NCBI GenBank assembly: GCA_023394615.1 | Contig: JAEXAI010000002.1 | Coordinates: 170,767-234,766 of the forward strand | Length of the DNA: 64,000 nt | Direction: 5' to 3' | From: Actinomycetes bacterium | GTDB lineage: Bacteria > Actinomycetota > Coriobacteriia > Coriobacteriales > Eggerthellaceae | Shown here: positions 52,371 through 62,300 of the stretch, piece by piece | Numbering within the stretch: position 1 is the first letter of the stretch | How the letters are laid out: each line of letters begins with the position of its first letter | Program-made: the position numbers and the translations under genes | The notes under the pieces: model-generated | What the model saw: the letters and a program-made list of their open reading frames with translations, nothing else | The model's database searches: none | Told to the model about the DNA's origin: nothing

Positions 52371-53135
52371 CTACTCAAGCAGGAAGACCTTCGCTATTCT
52401 GGCGAACTCTGCCGCGTTGGAGAGCATCGCCGGATGCCCGCCTTCGGGAAACAGGTGCATTTCGCCATGCCCGATTCGAGAAAGCATGGCTGCGAAGGTA
52501 TCCCGGTAGAAACTCGCGCCCAGCGACTGCAAAAATTCGTCGCCCTCGCTGCCCGTTAGCAGTATTTCAGACTTCAGCCCAGAGAGTGGTTTGTGGAAAT
52601 ATTCACCGATGTGCTGTGCGTGGGCGATGATCGCGTGCGTGTCGTTGTCTACGACGCTTTCCCAGTCATCCCCATGCATGGCGGCGTAAAACGCGCCCGT
52701 GCCCGCATCCAGCTTCGAAGCGTCACGCTGTTCTTGCAGGTCGGCAACGATTGCCGGTAGGGCGGTGGTTCCCTCGAAGCTATCGGCCACAAGAGCATGC
52801 ACGCGATTGGGGCATTCAAGTGCCAGATTAATGGCAACCAACGCCCCGCCGCTCGTACCGATGACGTCTACGCTTTCAGCGCCTATCGCGTCAAGCAGCG
52901 CTTCGCACTGCATCGCTTCGTCGAACCAGAAATCATCGGGAAAAGCGTCGAGTCGTTCTGAGCTGCCATGACCCAGAAAATCGGGGACAATCACGTGAAA
53001 GTCGTCGGCATACAAACCGATAATGCTGGCAAACATCCTACCTGAAGCGGTGTTGCCATGCAGCAGAAGCAGCGTCGGCCCTGAGCCAGCTTCCGTGTAG
53101 TGGACCGTCTTCCCTTTGTATTCAAAACCAGGCAT
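52371..53135 (-). CDS. Alpha/beta hydrolase (epoxide hydrolase/esterase-like)
   Basis: The 254-residue protein begins MPGFEYKGKTVHYTEAGSG and has 'LLLLHGNTASGRMF', 'PDFLGHGSS', the nucleophile elbow GTSGG and a late His in 'FPEGGHPAM'. It is a cytosolic hydrolase of the broad alpha/beta group. I prefer ATG 53135, with AAGGTGG upstream; ATG 53204 would add 23 residues and also has a GAGGAA site. Substrate unknown. Confidence 0.83.
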   Translation of the reverse strand: MPGFEYKGKTVHYTEAGSGPTLLLLHGNTASGRMFASIIGLYADDFHVIVPDFLGHGSSERLDAFPDDFWFDEAMQCEALLDAIGAESVDVIGTSGGALVAINLALECPNRVHALVADSFEGTTALPAIVADLQEQRDASKLDAGTGAFYAAMHGDDWESVVDNDTHAIIAHAQHIGEYFHKPLSGLKSEILLTGSEGDEFLQSLGASFYRDTFAAMLSRIGHGEMHLFPEGGHPAMLSNAAEFARIAKVFLLE

Positions 53136-53225
53136 GCGAGCCACCTTGTCGATTGCGTTTTCTTGTGTTCTGTTTGTTGCAATGCCGATGAAATCGTATG
53201 GCATCGCATCGTTCCTCATTATAGC

Positions 53226-53297
53226 GTGAGCCAGACGCACGCCAATGTGAAGCTGCCGCTTGTGAGCCAGACGCATGCCAATGTGAAGCTGCCGGTA
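53226..53297. repeat. Two tandem copies of a 36-bp unit
   Basis: Units at 53226-53261 and 53262-53297 share GTGAGCCAGACGCA and GCCAATGTGAAGCTGCCG with only a few differences. They lie between the hydrolase start and the small coiled-coil gene and extend its open frame upstream without giving a start codon. Confidence 0.85.
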
Positions 53298-53353
53298 AAG
53301 AGCAGGCGCGAATCGATACCGATGAGGCGAAAGGGCATGCCTATGCTCAGCTG

Positions 53354-53590
53354 TTGGGCGCTCAGATGAACCTGCGCCAGAAAAAAGATGAGCTGACTGC
53401 GGAAATTGCCGATCGCAAGGCGGAAAATGACGAGGCCCGCGCGCGCCACCAACTTGATAATGCGGCGGACTATGCGGCTTACGCTGTGGAAGCAGCGCTG
53501 TCGGCTATCGACGAGGCTCGCTGGGCAGTTTTGAATGCCAATGATTTGGCGCTTGACTACGAAGAAAAATATGGTTCGCTGGACGACTGA
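53354..53590 (+). CDS. Small coiled-coil protein, possibly truncated at its 5' end
   Basis: At least 78 residues, highly charged and helical ('LRQKKDELTAEIADRKAEND', then 'LNANDLALDYEEKYG'). The frame stays open upstream to 53225 and reads further plausible coiled-coil (KEQARIDTDEAKGHAYAQLL) until it enters the 36-bp tandem repeats, without a start codon. TTG 53354 or ATG 53369 may be used now, but the original N-terminus seems lost. Function unknown. Confidence 0.55.
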   Translation: MGAQMNLRQKKDELTAEIADRKAENDEARARHQLDNAADYAAYAVEAALSAIDEARWAVLNANDLALDYEEKYGSLDD

Positions 53591-53644
53591 CCTAGCGTAT
53601 AATGCCCGAAAGAATACAGCATGCGACAGAAAAAGGGTACAGTC

Positions 53645-54166
53645 ATGTCAAACGAGAAAACGCTTATCGCCTACTATTCGCGAGCTGGTCAAAACCACGT
53701 GTCCGGTGCCATCGTGGATCTGCCTCAGGGTAACGGGTCGATTTTAGCCGGGTTCGCGGCGGACATCACCGGCGGTGACCTTTTCGAAATCGAAACCGTG
53801 AAAAAATACTCCGCCGACTACGCAGCCTGTGTGAAAGAAGCTGTGGCTGACATGCGCTCGAACGCTCGTCCACAGCTGGCGACACAGGTGGAAAACATGG
53901 ATGCTTACAACACTGTCGTGCTTGTGTACCCGAACTGGTGCGGAACCATGCCCATGCCGGTTTACACCTTTTTGGAATCCTATGACTTTTCCGGCAAGAC
54001 AATCTTGCCATTGTGCACCCATGAGGGCAGCGGTCTTGGCACTACCGAAAGCGATATCGCACGCGAGTGCCCACAGGCGAAAGTGGGGCAGGGCCTTGCA
54101 GTGAAAGGATCGGTTGCTGCAGTGAGCGAACCCGATGTGCGCACGTGGCTTGAGGGCACTCTGTAA
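53645..54166 (+). CDS. Flavodoxin
   Basis: The 173-residue protein has the flavodoxin FMN phosphate loop in modified form ('IAYYSRAGQNHVSG'), followed by 'VLVYPNWCGTMPMPVYTFLE' (the 50s/90s loop region) and 'ILPLCTHEGSGLG'. It is a flavodoxin_4-type electron carrier of the cytosol and could serve a radical SAM enzyme or reductase. ATG 53645 has a suboptimal ribosome-binding site. A strong terminator follows. Confidence 0.85.
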   Translation: MSNEKTLIAYYSRAGQNHVSGAIVDLPQGNGSILAGFAADITGGDLFEIETVKKYSADYAACVKEAVADMRSNARPQLATQVENMDAYNTVVLVYPNWCGTMPMPVYTFLESYDFSGKTILPLCTHEGSGLGTTESDIARECPQAKVGQGLAVKGSVAAVSEPDVRTWLEGTL

Positions 54167-54174
54167 TCGGAAAG

Positions 54175-54220
54175 CACCTGATGGGCCTCAAGCAGGCAAG
54201 ACCCATCAGGTGTTTGTTTA
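54175..54220. terminator. Bidirectional terminator between flavodoxin and peptidase genes
   Basis: CACCTGATGGG and CCCATCAGGTG pair with a 16-base loop, followed by TTTGTTTAT. The opposite side has an A/T-rich tail that can end the convergent peptidase transcript. Confidence 0.85.
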
Positions 54221-56020
54221 TAGACCCAGCAGCTCTTCTTCCAGGTCGAGCAATTCTGAATAGCGGCGCATGAGCGGTCGAATGTAGGCCGGATCGGTCA
54301 CGTCTACGCCGATGCCACGAAACAGTTCGGCCGTGTCGGCGCTGTCGCCTGCAGCGAGGAACCTGTCGTAGCATGCGAGCGTTTTCGCGTCGCGCGCTTC
54401 CAAACGTTCCACCACATTGCAGGCCACCGATACGTCCATGGAATACACGTACACGTAGTAGCCGTAGTAGAAATGAGGTACCGACGCCCAGTGCGAATCG
54501 TCGGTTTCCAACGCCGTGAAGCCGGGACGGAAGGTGCGGTAGGACTGCGCGTAGATGTCGTCCAGCACGTCTGCGGTCAACGCGCCGCCACCTTCCGCCA
54601 CCGCGTGCGCGCGCTTCTCGAAGTCGGCGAAAAGCATCTGCCCGAAGAACGTGGCATTCAAAAGTCCCAGTTCCTGCTGCACGTAATAGAGCCGTTCGTG
54701 CTCGTCGCCAGCGTGGGCGATCATATAGCGCGAAAGCAGCAGTTCGTTTGCCGTGGATGCCACTTCGCTGGTCACGGAAGTGGGGTCGCGGTTGAAAGCG
54801 CTTGTTTGCGCTGCGTACGAGCGATACTGATGCACGGCATGCCCCAGCTCATGGGCCAGCGTGCTCACGGAATTGTAGTCGCCGGTGAAGTTGGTGAGCA
54901 CCCAAGGATGTATGCCCACCGCGCGCCCCGCATTGGCGCCGGTGTCTTTATGGGCGGCAGGGAAGACGTCGATCCAGCGGTTTGAAAACGCTTGGTCAAG
55001 CGTGTCCACGTAATCCTCTCCCAATACGCCCAGCGCGCTTTTCACCAGCTCGCAGGTTTGCGGATAGTCGAAATGGGGTGCCGTGGCATGTCCGATGGGC
55101 ACGCGTGAATCGAAGGAGTAGAGCGTTTCCACGCCTAGCGCGGCCTTGCGAAGTTCGGCCTCGCGCGCCACGACGCCAACGTTTTCGCGAGCGCCCTCAA
55201 GCAAAGCGTCATAGATTGCAATCGAAGTGCGGGCCTCGTGGGTCTTTTGATCCAGCAGCGACGTGTAACCATGTATCTTCGCCAGCTGCTCGGCCAAGTT
55301 CACGGCCGCCCCCAAGTTCGACGCGAACGTGTCGCGGAAGCTGTCGTAGGCACCGGCGTAGGCTTCCAGGAAACGCTTGCGATAAGCGCGATCAGTGTCC
55401 GTCAGCGCGACCAAATAGTTCGTGTAATTGGCCACCACCTTTTTCCCGTTGGGGCCGTCCACTTCGGGGAATTCCATGCTGGAATATGACAGCTTGTCAA
55501 ATGTGCTCATGATGTCGCTTTCCGCACGATACGACGGCACCAGCAACTCTTCCTTGTCATCGGACAGCACGTGCGCTGCGTCCTCGCGCAGCTTGGCAAG
55601 CTTGTAGCGATAGGGGGCGAAACCTTCTGCCAAGATGGCATCGTTCCAGAAATCAGAGCCCAGCGCGAGCGCCTTGTTTTCGAGGGTCGACTGCGCCACT
55701 CCCAGCTCGATGTTCAGGTTCACCACCGAATTCACTTGGGCCGTTGCCGTGGCATCAGTGGCATCCAAATCGGCCTTCGACTGCGCGTAGTTATACGTAC
55801 GGTCCAAGTTGTCATAAATGGCGTCGAAGGATTGCAGCGCCGCAAGAAGCGCATCTGGGCCGTCGATCGCCTGAACGCTGTCGCGCCAGTTGGGTATCTC
55901 GATGGTGCCAAGATGTTCGACTGCAGCTTGGAATGCCTGGTCATCAGTATAGTATTCGGTTAAGTCCCAGGTGTATTCCGGGGAAATTGCCTGCGGTTGC
56001 TCGGTGACGTTCTGGTTCAT
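54218..56020 (-). CDS. pepF: M3-family oligoendopeptidase F
   Basis: The 600-residue zinc peptidase has the HEXXH motif as HELGHAVHQ near residue 388, followed by the third ligand region 'TSEVASTANELLLSRYM' and a C-terminal 'RPGFTALE' element. These define the M3B oligopeptidase F family, which cuts short peptides in the cytosol. ATG 56020 has an AAAGAGG site; the open frame upstream reads through what looks like promoter DNA. Length is typical of the family. Confidence 0.93.
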   Translation of the reverse strand: MNQNVTEQPQAISPEYTWDLTEYYTDDQAFQAAVEHLGTIEIPNWRDSVQAIDGPDALLAALQSFDAIYDNLDRTYNYAQSKADLDATDATATAQVNSVVNLNIELGVAQSTLENKALALGSDFWNDAILAEGFAPYRYKLAKLREDAAHVLSDDKEELLVPSYRAESDIMSTFDKLSYSSMEFPEVDGPNGKKVVANYTNYLVALTDTDRAYRKRFLEAYAGAYDSFRDTFASNLGAAVNLAEQLAKIHGYTSLLDQKTHEARTSIAIYDALLEGARENVGVVAREAELRKAALGVETLYSFDSRVPIGHATAPHFDYPQTCELVKSALGVLGEDYVDTLDQAFSNRWIDVFPAAHKDTGANAGRAVGIHPWVLTNFTGDYNSVSTLAHELGHAVHQYRSYAAQTSAFNRDPTSVTSEVASTANELLLSRYMIAHAGDEHERLYYVQQELGLLNATFFGQMLFADFEKRAHAVAEGGGALTADVLDDIYAQSYRTFRPGFTALETDDSHWASVPHFYYGYYVYVYSMDVSVACNVVERLEARDAKTLACYDRFLAAGDSADTAELFRGIGVDVTDPAYIRPLMRRYSELLDLEEELLGL

Positions 56021-56318
56021 GTGATGCCTCTTTACGTTGTCGTGCCATGGTCGTGCGCGTTCGGCTGTTGTCGCGGTCTGGCAGCAGGTGCGCACCGTGC
56101 GTGACGCCTTTGCTGTTCGTGCATACTCTACCACTCTGTCCATTGAAAATTGACACGAAGAATAGCGTGCCTTTGGCGAACGTTTTGTCTTATGAATCCT
56201 ACGAAAGTGATATTATTCTCTGTAGGATTTATGAAGCACGCGACGTAATCGCGTCTTCTAGCCAGGGGAAGCCTTTTGGCCATAGGGGCGTCGGACGAAA
56301 CAGTAGGGTGGTTCCGTT
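56021..56318. promoter_or_regulatory. Divergent promoter region with a dyad operator candidate
   Basis: AATCCTAC (56195-56202) and GTAGGATT (56222-56229) form a perfect dyad that flanks a likely -10 (GATATT/TATTAT, about 56208-56216) paired with TTGTCT (about 56185-56190). A repressor bound here would control the giant surface-protein gene. The rest of the gap holds the peptidase start. Confidence 0.45.
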
Positions 56319-59300
56319 ATGGGAAACCGAATCTTGAGTGTAGTGCTGTGCTTTGCCTTGTTCCCGATGCAGATACCGCTTACTGCGTTCGCGTCCGAAA
56401 CGGCACCGTCACCTGCGATTGCGACATCCAACGAGACCTCCGCAGGCATCGGGTCGACCGCAGGCAGCGAACCGGGTGCGACGGGGGAATTGGGCACGCT
56501 CGAGAAGACCACGACAACCGGGGATTCCGCCGAATCCGATGTCGACGACCCAACGGCTGCCGGTTCCGATACGGACGGTGCGGCGGGGGATGACGCGGCG
56601 TCCGCCGTCACGGATTCCGCAAGCGGCTCTTCGGCACCCACCGCAACCTCAACCACCGGCACATCCACTTCCGCAAGCGAACCGGCATCTGCGGCCACGT
56701 CTGCCGCCGATCCTGCGCTCGCAGCGCAGGATGAGGCTCCCGCCATCACGGTGCAGGGCGACAAGACCATCTCCATCGAAGACGCCGATGGCGGCAGGCA
56801 GAAGATATCGGGTCAGGGCGACGACGTCTATGTTACTGCTGGCACATCCATAACGCTCACGACCGGGGAAAATAAAAATGTTGACAGCCACATAGTGGTG
56901 AAGGCCACCGGTAAGGTGAACCTGATCTTCAAGAGCCTCGACCTGCGCTGCGATGACGGAAGCCCGCTTGAGATATTTGGCGACAACGAGGATCACGATG
57001 TCACGATCTCGCTTTGGGATACAAGCGGTGCCAGCAAATGCTATTCGTCGGGCCTGAATCGCCCCGGCATCTCCGTGCCGAAAACGGCCGTGCTCACCAT
57101 CCAGAACTACTCGTATAGTATAACGGGGTCGCTCGAGGCCACCGGAGATAAGGGCGCGGCCGGCATCGGTGGCGAGAAGGGCCATGGCTGCGGGAACATA
57201 TCCATACTAAGTGGCACGGTCACGGCCACGGGCGGCAGCAATGGCGCGGGCATCGGCAGCGGCGACGGTGCGGGTGCCATGGGCACCATCTACATCAAAG
57301 GCGGGGACGTCACGGCCACGGGCGGCGACGAGGCTGCAGGCATCGGCAGCGGCAACGATGCGACGCATCCGGGCAAAATCACCATAGATGGCGGAAACGT
57401 CACCGCCAGCTGCTCTGGCGCGTACGGTGCGGGCATCGGAGGCGGGGACAAGACGGGTGGCGGTACCGTCACCATAAACGGTGGAACCGTCAATGCCACT
57501 GGTGGTTCCGGGGGTGCTGGCATCGGCAGCGGCGACGGCGGTGGCGATACGGGTTCGGGCAAGGTCACCATCAACGGCGGAACCGTCACGGCCACGGGCG
57601 GCGATGAGGCCGCCGGCATCGGCAGCGGCAATGAAGCCGGCCGCACGGATGAGATCACCATTACCGGCGGCTCGGTCCAAGCCTCATGCGGAGCCCTCAA
57701 GTGGCACCAGAAGGAAACTATATACGGAGTAATGATAGATGACACCACCTATAGCCAATACGCCGAAAGTGATTATGGCGCAGGCATCGGCGGGGGCGAC
57801 CAGTGCGACGGCGGCACGGTCTCTATCACGGGTGGCTACGTCAGCTCATACGGAGGCACGCGTGCCGCAGGCATCGGCGGCGGCGACAAAGGCGACGGCG
57901 GAGATGTCTCCATCAGAGGAGGCGCAAATGTTACCGCACAAGGTGGCAAAGAGGCTGCCGGCATAGGCAGCGGCAACGAGGCTTCTTCTTCGGGCAAGGT
58001 TGTCATATCGGATGGAGAAGTACTGGCGGCATCAGGATCTCATGCAGCGCTCTACAAAGATGGTGATGGCGGTTCACCTTACGGCCAAGAAGGCGCAGGC
58101 ATCGGTGGGGGCGACGAGGTGTCTGGAGCGGATGTCACCATATCCGGAGGCACCGTCAAAGCATCGGGCGGTGCTTTCGGTGCGGGCATAGGCGGTGGCG
58201 AGCACGCCACGGGAGGGACGTGCACCATCACGGGCGGAAGTGTCATGGCCTGGGGTGCTGCAGGTGCCGGCATAGGAGGAGGCAAAGGCGCCTCTGCCGA
58301 CTCAGTCACCATATCGGGAGGCTACGTGCAAGCCATGTCTACCTATTCTGGCGCCGGCATCGGCGGCGGAGAAGGCAGCAGTGTGAAGCAGGGCATCAGA
58401 ATCTCAGGGGGCATCGTCATCGCACGAGGAGGTAGCACGAAATACGTATTAGGCGGCGGTGCGGGCATCGGCGGAGGCAACGGCGGCGGTGCTGGCGGTG
58501 GAGTCGAGATTACGGGCGGTACCGTCAATGCGTATGGAGCCACCAGCTCGAACTACGGCGGCGGCGGCGCCGGCATAGGCGGTGGATACGAGGGACGCAG
58601 CGGTGTTCAGTATATAAAGGGCGGTACCGTCTACGCAGTGGCAGGAGGGGGCGCAGCAGGAATCGGCAACGGCGGAAACTGCTCGACCATAGCCAAGGAG
58701 GACCTGCTTGAAATAACCGGCGGCACGGTACTGGCGTGCGATGGCACATCCGACGCTGAGTCCGTCACCCACCAGCCCACCAACGGCACTTCCAACGTGT
58801 ACCGTTATCTGGTCACGCTCGATGGCACGGCGGATGGTACGAGCTTCGAGAATGCCGTTCTCAAGAAGTCGGATGGCACGGTCATCTCAGGATATGGCAC
58901 CAACGACATCTTGACCATGCAGGCAAACCGCCGCGACGGGGACGGCTCCCTGTACCTGTACCTGCCACACGATGCAGGTGCGACGTCCGCAGATCTGGGC
59001 ACCGTGACCAATGCGGACAACGTCGTCTATTCCAAGTCAGCAGACGATTCCCATTTCTATGAGCTTCCTGCGATTACCGTCCATTACAATGCCAACGGCG
59101 GCAACGGCACAATGGTCGACGGTACGCTTCGCAGCTCGGATCATCTGGCAAAGCATACCTTCACAAAGAAATACTACACATTCATGGGATGGTCCACGTC
59201 CCCCTCGAGCACGGTTGCGGAGTATGCCGATGAGGCACTTGCGGTGGATGTCCTAGGCAATGACCAATCCCAAACGGAGATCACGCTCTATGCCGTATGG

Positions 59301-62300
59301 AAAGAGAGCAGTGAAAAGCTATGGTATTCTGCCGAAGACTCTTCTATGGGAACGGTTTCCCCCACATCGGAATCCATTGACCTCACCGACTTCACCCCGA
59401 ATGGATCCACCGCAACCGCACGCGATGGGTACCATTTTTCCATGTGGGTCAACTCCAAGGGGCAGCTGGCTTCAACAGATAGCCACTATGCACCGCCAAA
59501 TGTTTGGTATGCAGCATGGTCATCTTACTCCTTTACAGCTGAATTCCAGCCGAATGTCTATAGCGTCACGTTCTACATCAACAACGGGTCAGAACTCGCG
59601 CTGCAGCAGACAGGCATCGAGTACGGCAACACCGTTACTCTGCGCAAGAACACGTATGCCCGCGATGGCTACACCTTCACGGGCTGGAACACGTCGGAGG
59701 ACGGCACCGGAACTGCCTATACGGACGAAGCCAGCGTGAAGAACCTCACTACCAAGGACGGGGGCACGGTCTACCTGTACGCACAGTGGAAACCGAATTC
59801 CCATGCCTGCTCGTTCACGTTGAACGACCCCGACGCAACCTATGACGCCCTGCCGGCCTCGACATCGCAGGAAGCGGCCTTCGACTCGCTTCTGACCGAG
59901 CCTTCCGTGTCGAAGAAGGGCTATGTGCTGGAAGGGTTCTATACCGATGAGGTCCTGACGCAGAAATGGGACTTCGCGACCGACAAGATGCCTGATGCGA
60001 ACGTGGATCTCTACGCCAAGTGGGATCCTGCGCAGGATAGCGCCTACACGGTGGAGTTCTGGCGCAGTTTGGATGGCGGGAGCACCTACCGGCAGGTGGT
60101 ATCCGACACGCTTGCGGGTGCTGCCGCCACCGCGTCCTCTGTGGACGCCACCGCGTCCGCGTACGTCGGCAAGTACGAGGGCTTCACCCTGCAGGCGGGC
60201 AAGACCGCCTACGCCGACAGCGCGCACGAGGCATCGACCCGCCCTCTAGTTGTGAAGGGCGACGGATCGCTCGTCATGAGGCTGTACTTCGACGCCAACA
60301 CCTACACCGTGCGCTTCGATGACGGAGTGGAGGACGGCGGCGTTTCGGGTACCATGGCCGACCAGAAGATGACCTACGGAACTGCGGGCACGCTCGCTGT
60401 CAACACGTTCTCGCGTGCGGGCTACAGGTTCCTGGGATGGAAGGTGGCGGGATCCGACCCGGCGCGCTTCTTGGCTGACAAGGCCCCCGTCGCCGACCTG
60501 ACGACCGTCGATGACGCGGTCGTGACCCTTACGGCCATGTGGGAGGCCTATCCCGACGCGGTCCTGTCATACAACGCGGCCGACCCCGCGCAGGGCACAG
60601 TCACCCGTGCTGTGGACAAGCTGGCGCGCGGCGTGGGCGCGCAGGACTCGCCCGGCACCGTCACCGCCACCGCGAAGAGTGGCTACCGTTTCACCGGCTG
60701 GACGCTCTACGGTTCGACGGTCGTCGTGTCCGCCGATGCCGAGCTCACCCAAGACGACATGAAGGAGACCTCCGCCTGGTCGGGCGACCGCTACGTCACC
60801 ACGGCGTTCGTGGCAGGATTCGCCCCCAATGCCTACGCGGTCGAGTTCAACGCCAACGGCGGCACTGGTACCATGACCGCCCAGCAGATGACCTACGGCA
60901 CGCCGACCGCGCTCACGGCCAGTTCCTTCACCCGGACGGGCTACTCCTTCGCCGGATGGAACACGCAGGACGATGGCGGCGGCATATCGTACGCCGATGC
61001 GGCATCGGTGAAGAACCTCGCCGCGAGCGGGAGCATCATATTGTATGCGCAGTGGACGGCCGACCTGGTCGTCTCCTACGCCGCCGACGATGCCGCGCAC
61101 GGCAGCGTGACCATCGGCTCAGAATCCGTGAAAAGCGGGGAGAACGCGATCGGTTCCACCGCGCAAGCGGCGGAAGGCTACCGCTTCGTCAAATGGGTCG
61201 ACAAGGATGGGAACGTGGCCTCCGATGAAGCCGCGTTCGCCCCGGCGGGGGTCGCGGCATCCGCTGCCTATACGGCGGTCTTCGACGCCAACACCTACAC
61301 GGTGTCCTTCGCCAACGGCGCCGACGACGCCACCGGCGGGATGCCCGGCCAGCAGATGACCTATGGCACGGCGGGCACGCTCACGGCCAACGGGTTCTCT
61401 CGCGCAGGCTACAGGTTCCTGGGCTGGCAGGTGTCGGGGTCCGATCCGGCGCGCTTCCTGGCCGACGGTGCCAGCGTCACCGACCTGACGACCTCGGGCA
61501 GCATCACGCTGACTGCCATGTGGGAGGCATACCCCGATGCGGTCCTGTCCTACAACGCGGCCGACCCCGCTCAGGGCTCGGTCGACCGCGCCATGGACAA
61601 GCTGGCGCGCGGCGTGGGCGCGCAGGACTCGCCCGGCACCGTCACCGCCACCGCGAAGAGCGGCTACCATTCCACGGGCTGGACGGTGCACGGCACCAAT
61701 CCCGCCATAGAGGCTTCTGCCGACGCCGAGCTCATTCAAGCCGAAATTAAAAAAACCTCCGCCTGGTCGGGCGACCGCTACGTCACCACGGCGTTCGTTG
61801 CGGGATTCGCCCCCAATGCCTACGCGGTCGAGTTCAACGCCAACGGCGGCACTGGTACCATGACCGCCCAGCAGATGACCTACGGCACTCCCACCGCGTT
61901 CACGGTCAACGCCTTCACGCGCACCGGATATACGTTCGCGGGCTGGAACACGGCGGCGGACGGCAAGGGCACGCTCTATGGCAACGGTGCCGAGGCGTTG
62001 AACCTGGCGACGGGGGAAACGGGTCACGAGTCCGTCACGCTCTACGCGCAGTGGGCGCCCAACCCCTACACGGTCCGGTTCAACGCCAACGGCGGCGCGG
62101 GCACCATGAGCGTCCAAGAGATCGTCTACGATACAAAGGCAAACCTCAACTCCAATCTCTTCTCCCGCACGGGCTACACTTTCAAGGGCTGGAACACGGC
62201 GGCCGATGGCGGCGGCACGTCCTTTGCCGCCGGTGCCCAGGTCTCGAACCTGGGCACCGGGCAGGCGGGCGATGCGTCGGTCACGCTCTACGCCCAGTGG

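Noticed and set aside
57110..58730. CRISPR-like or satellite array
   Set aside because: The periodicity is protein-level (GIGSG turns) within one open frame, with variable unit length and no constant spacers.
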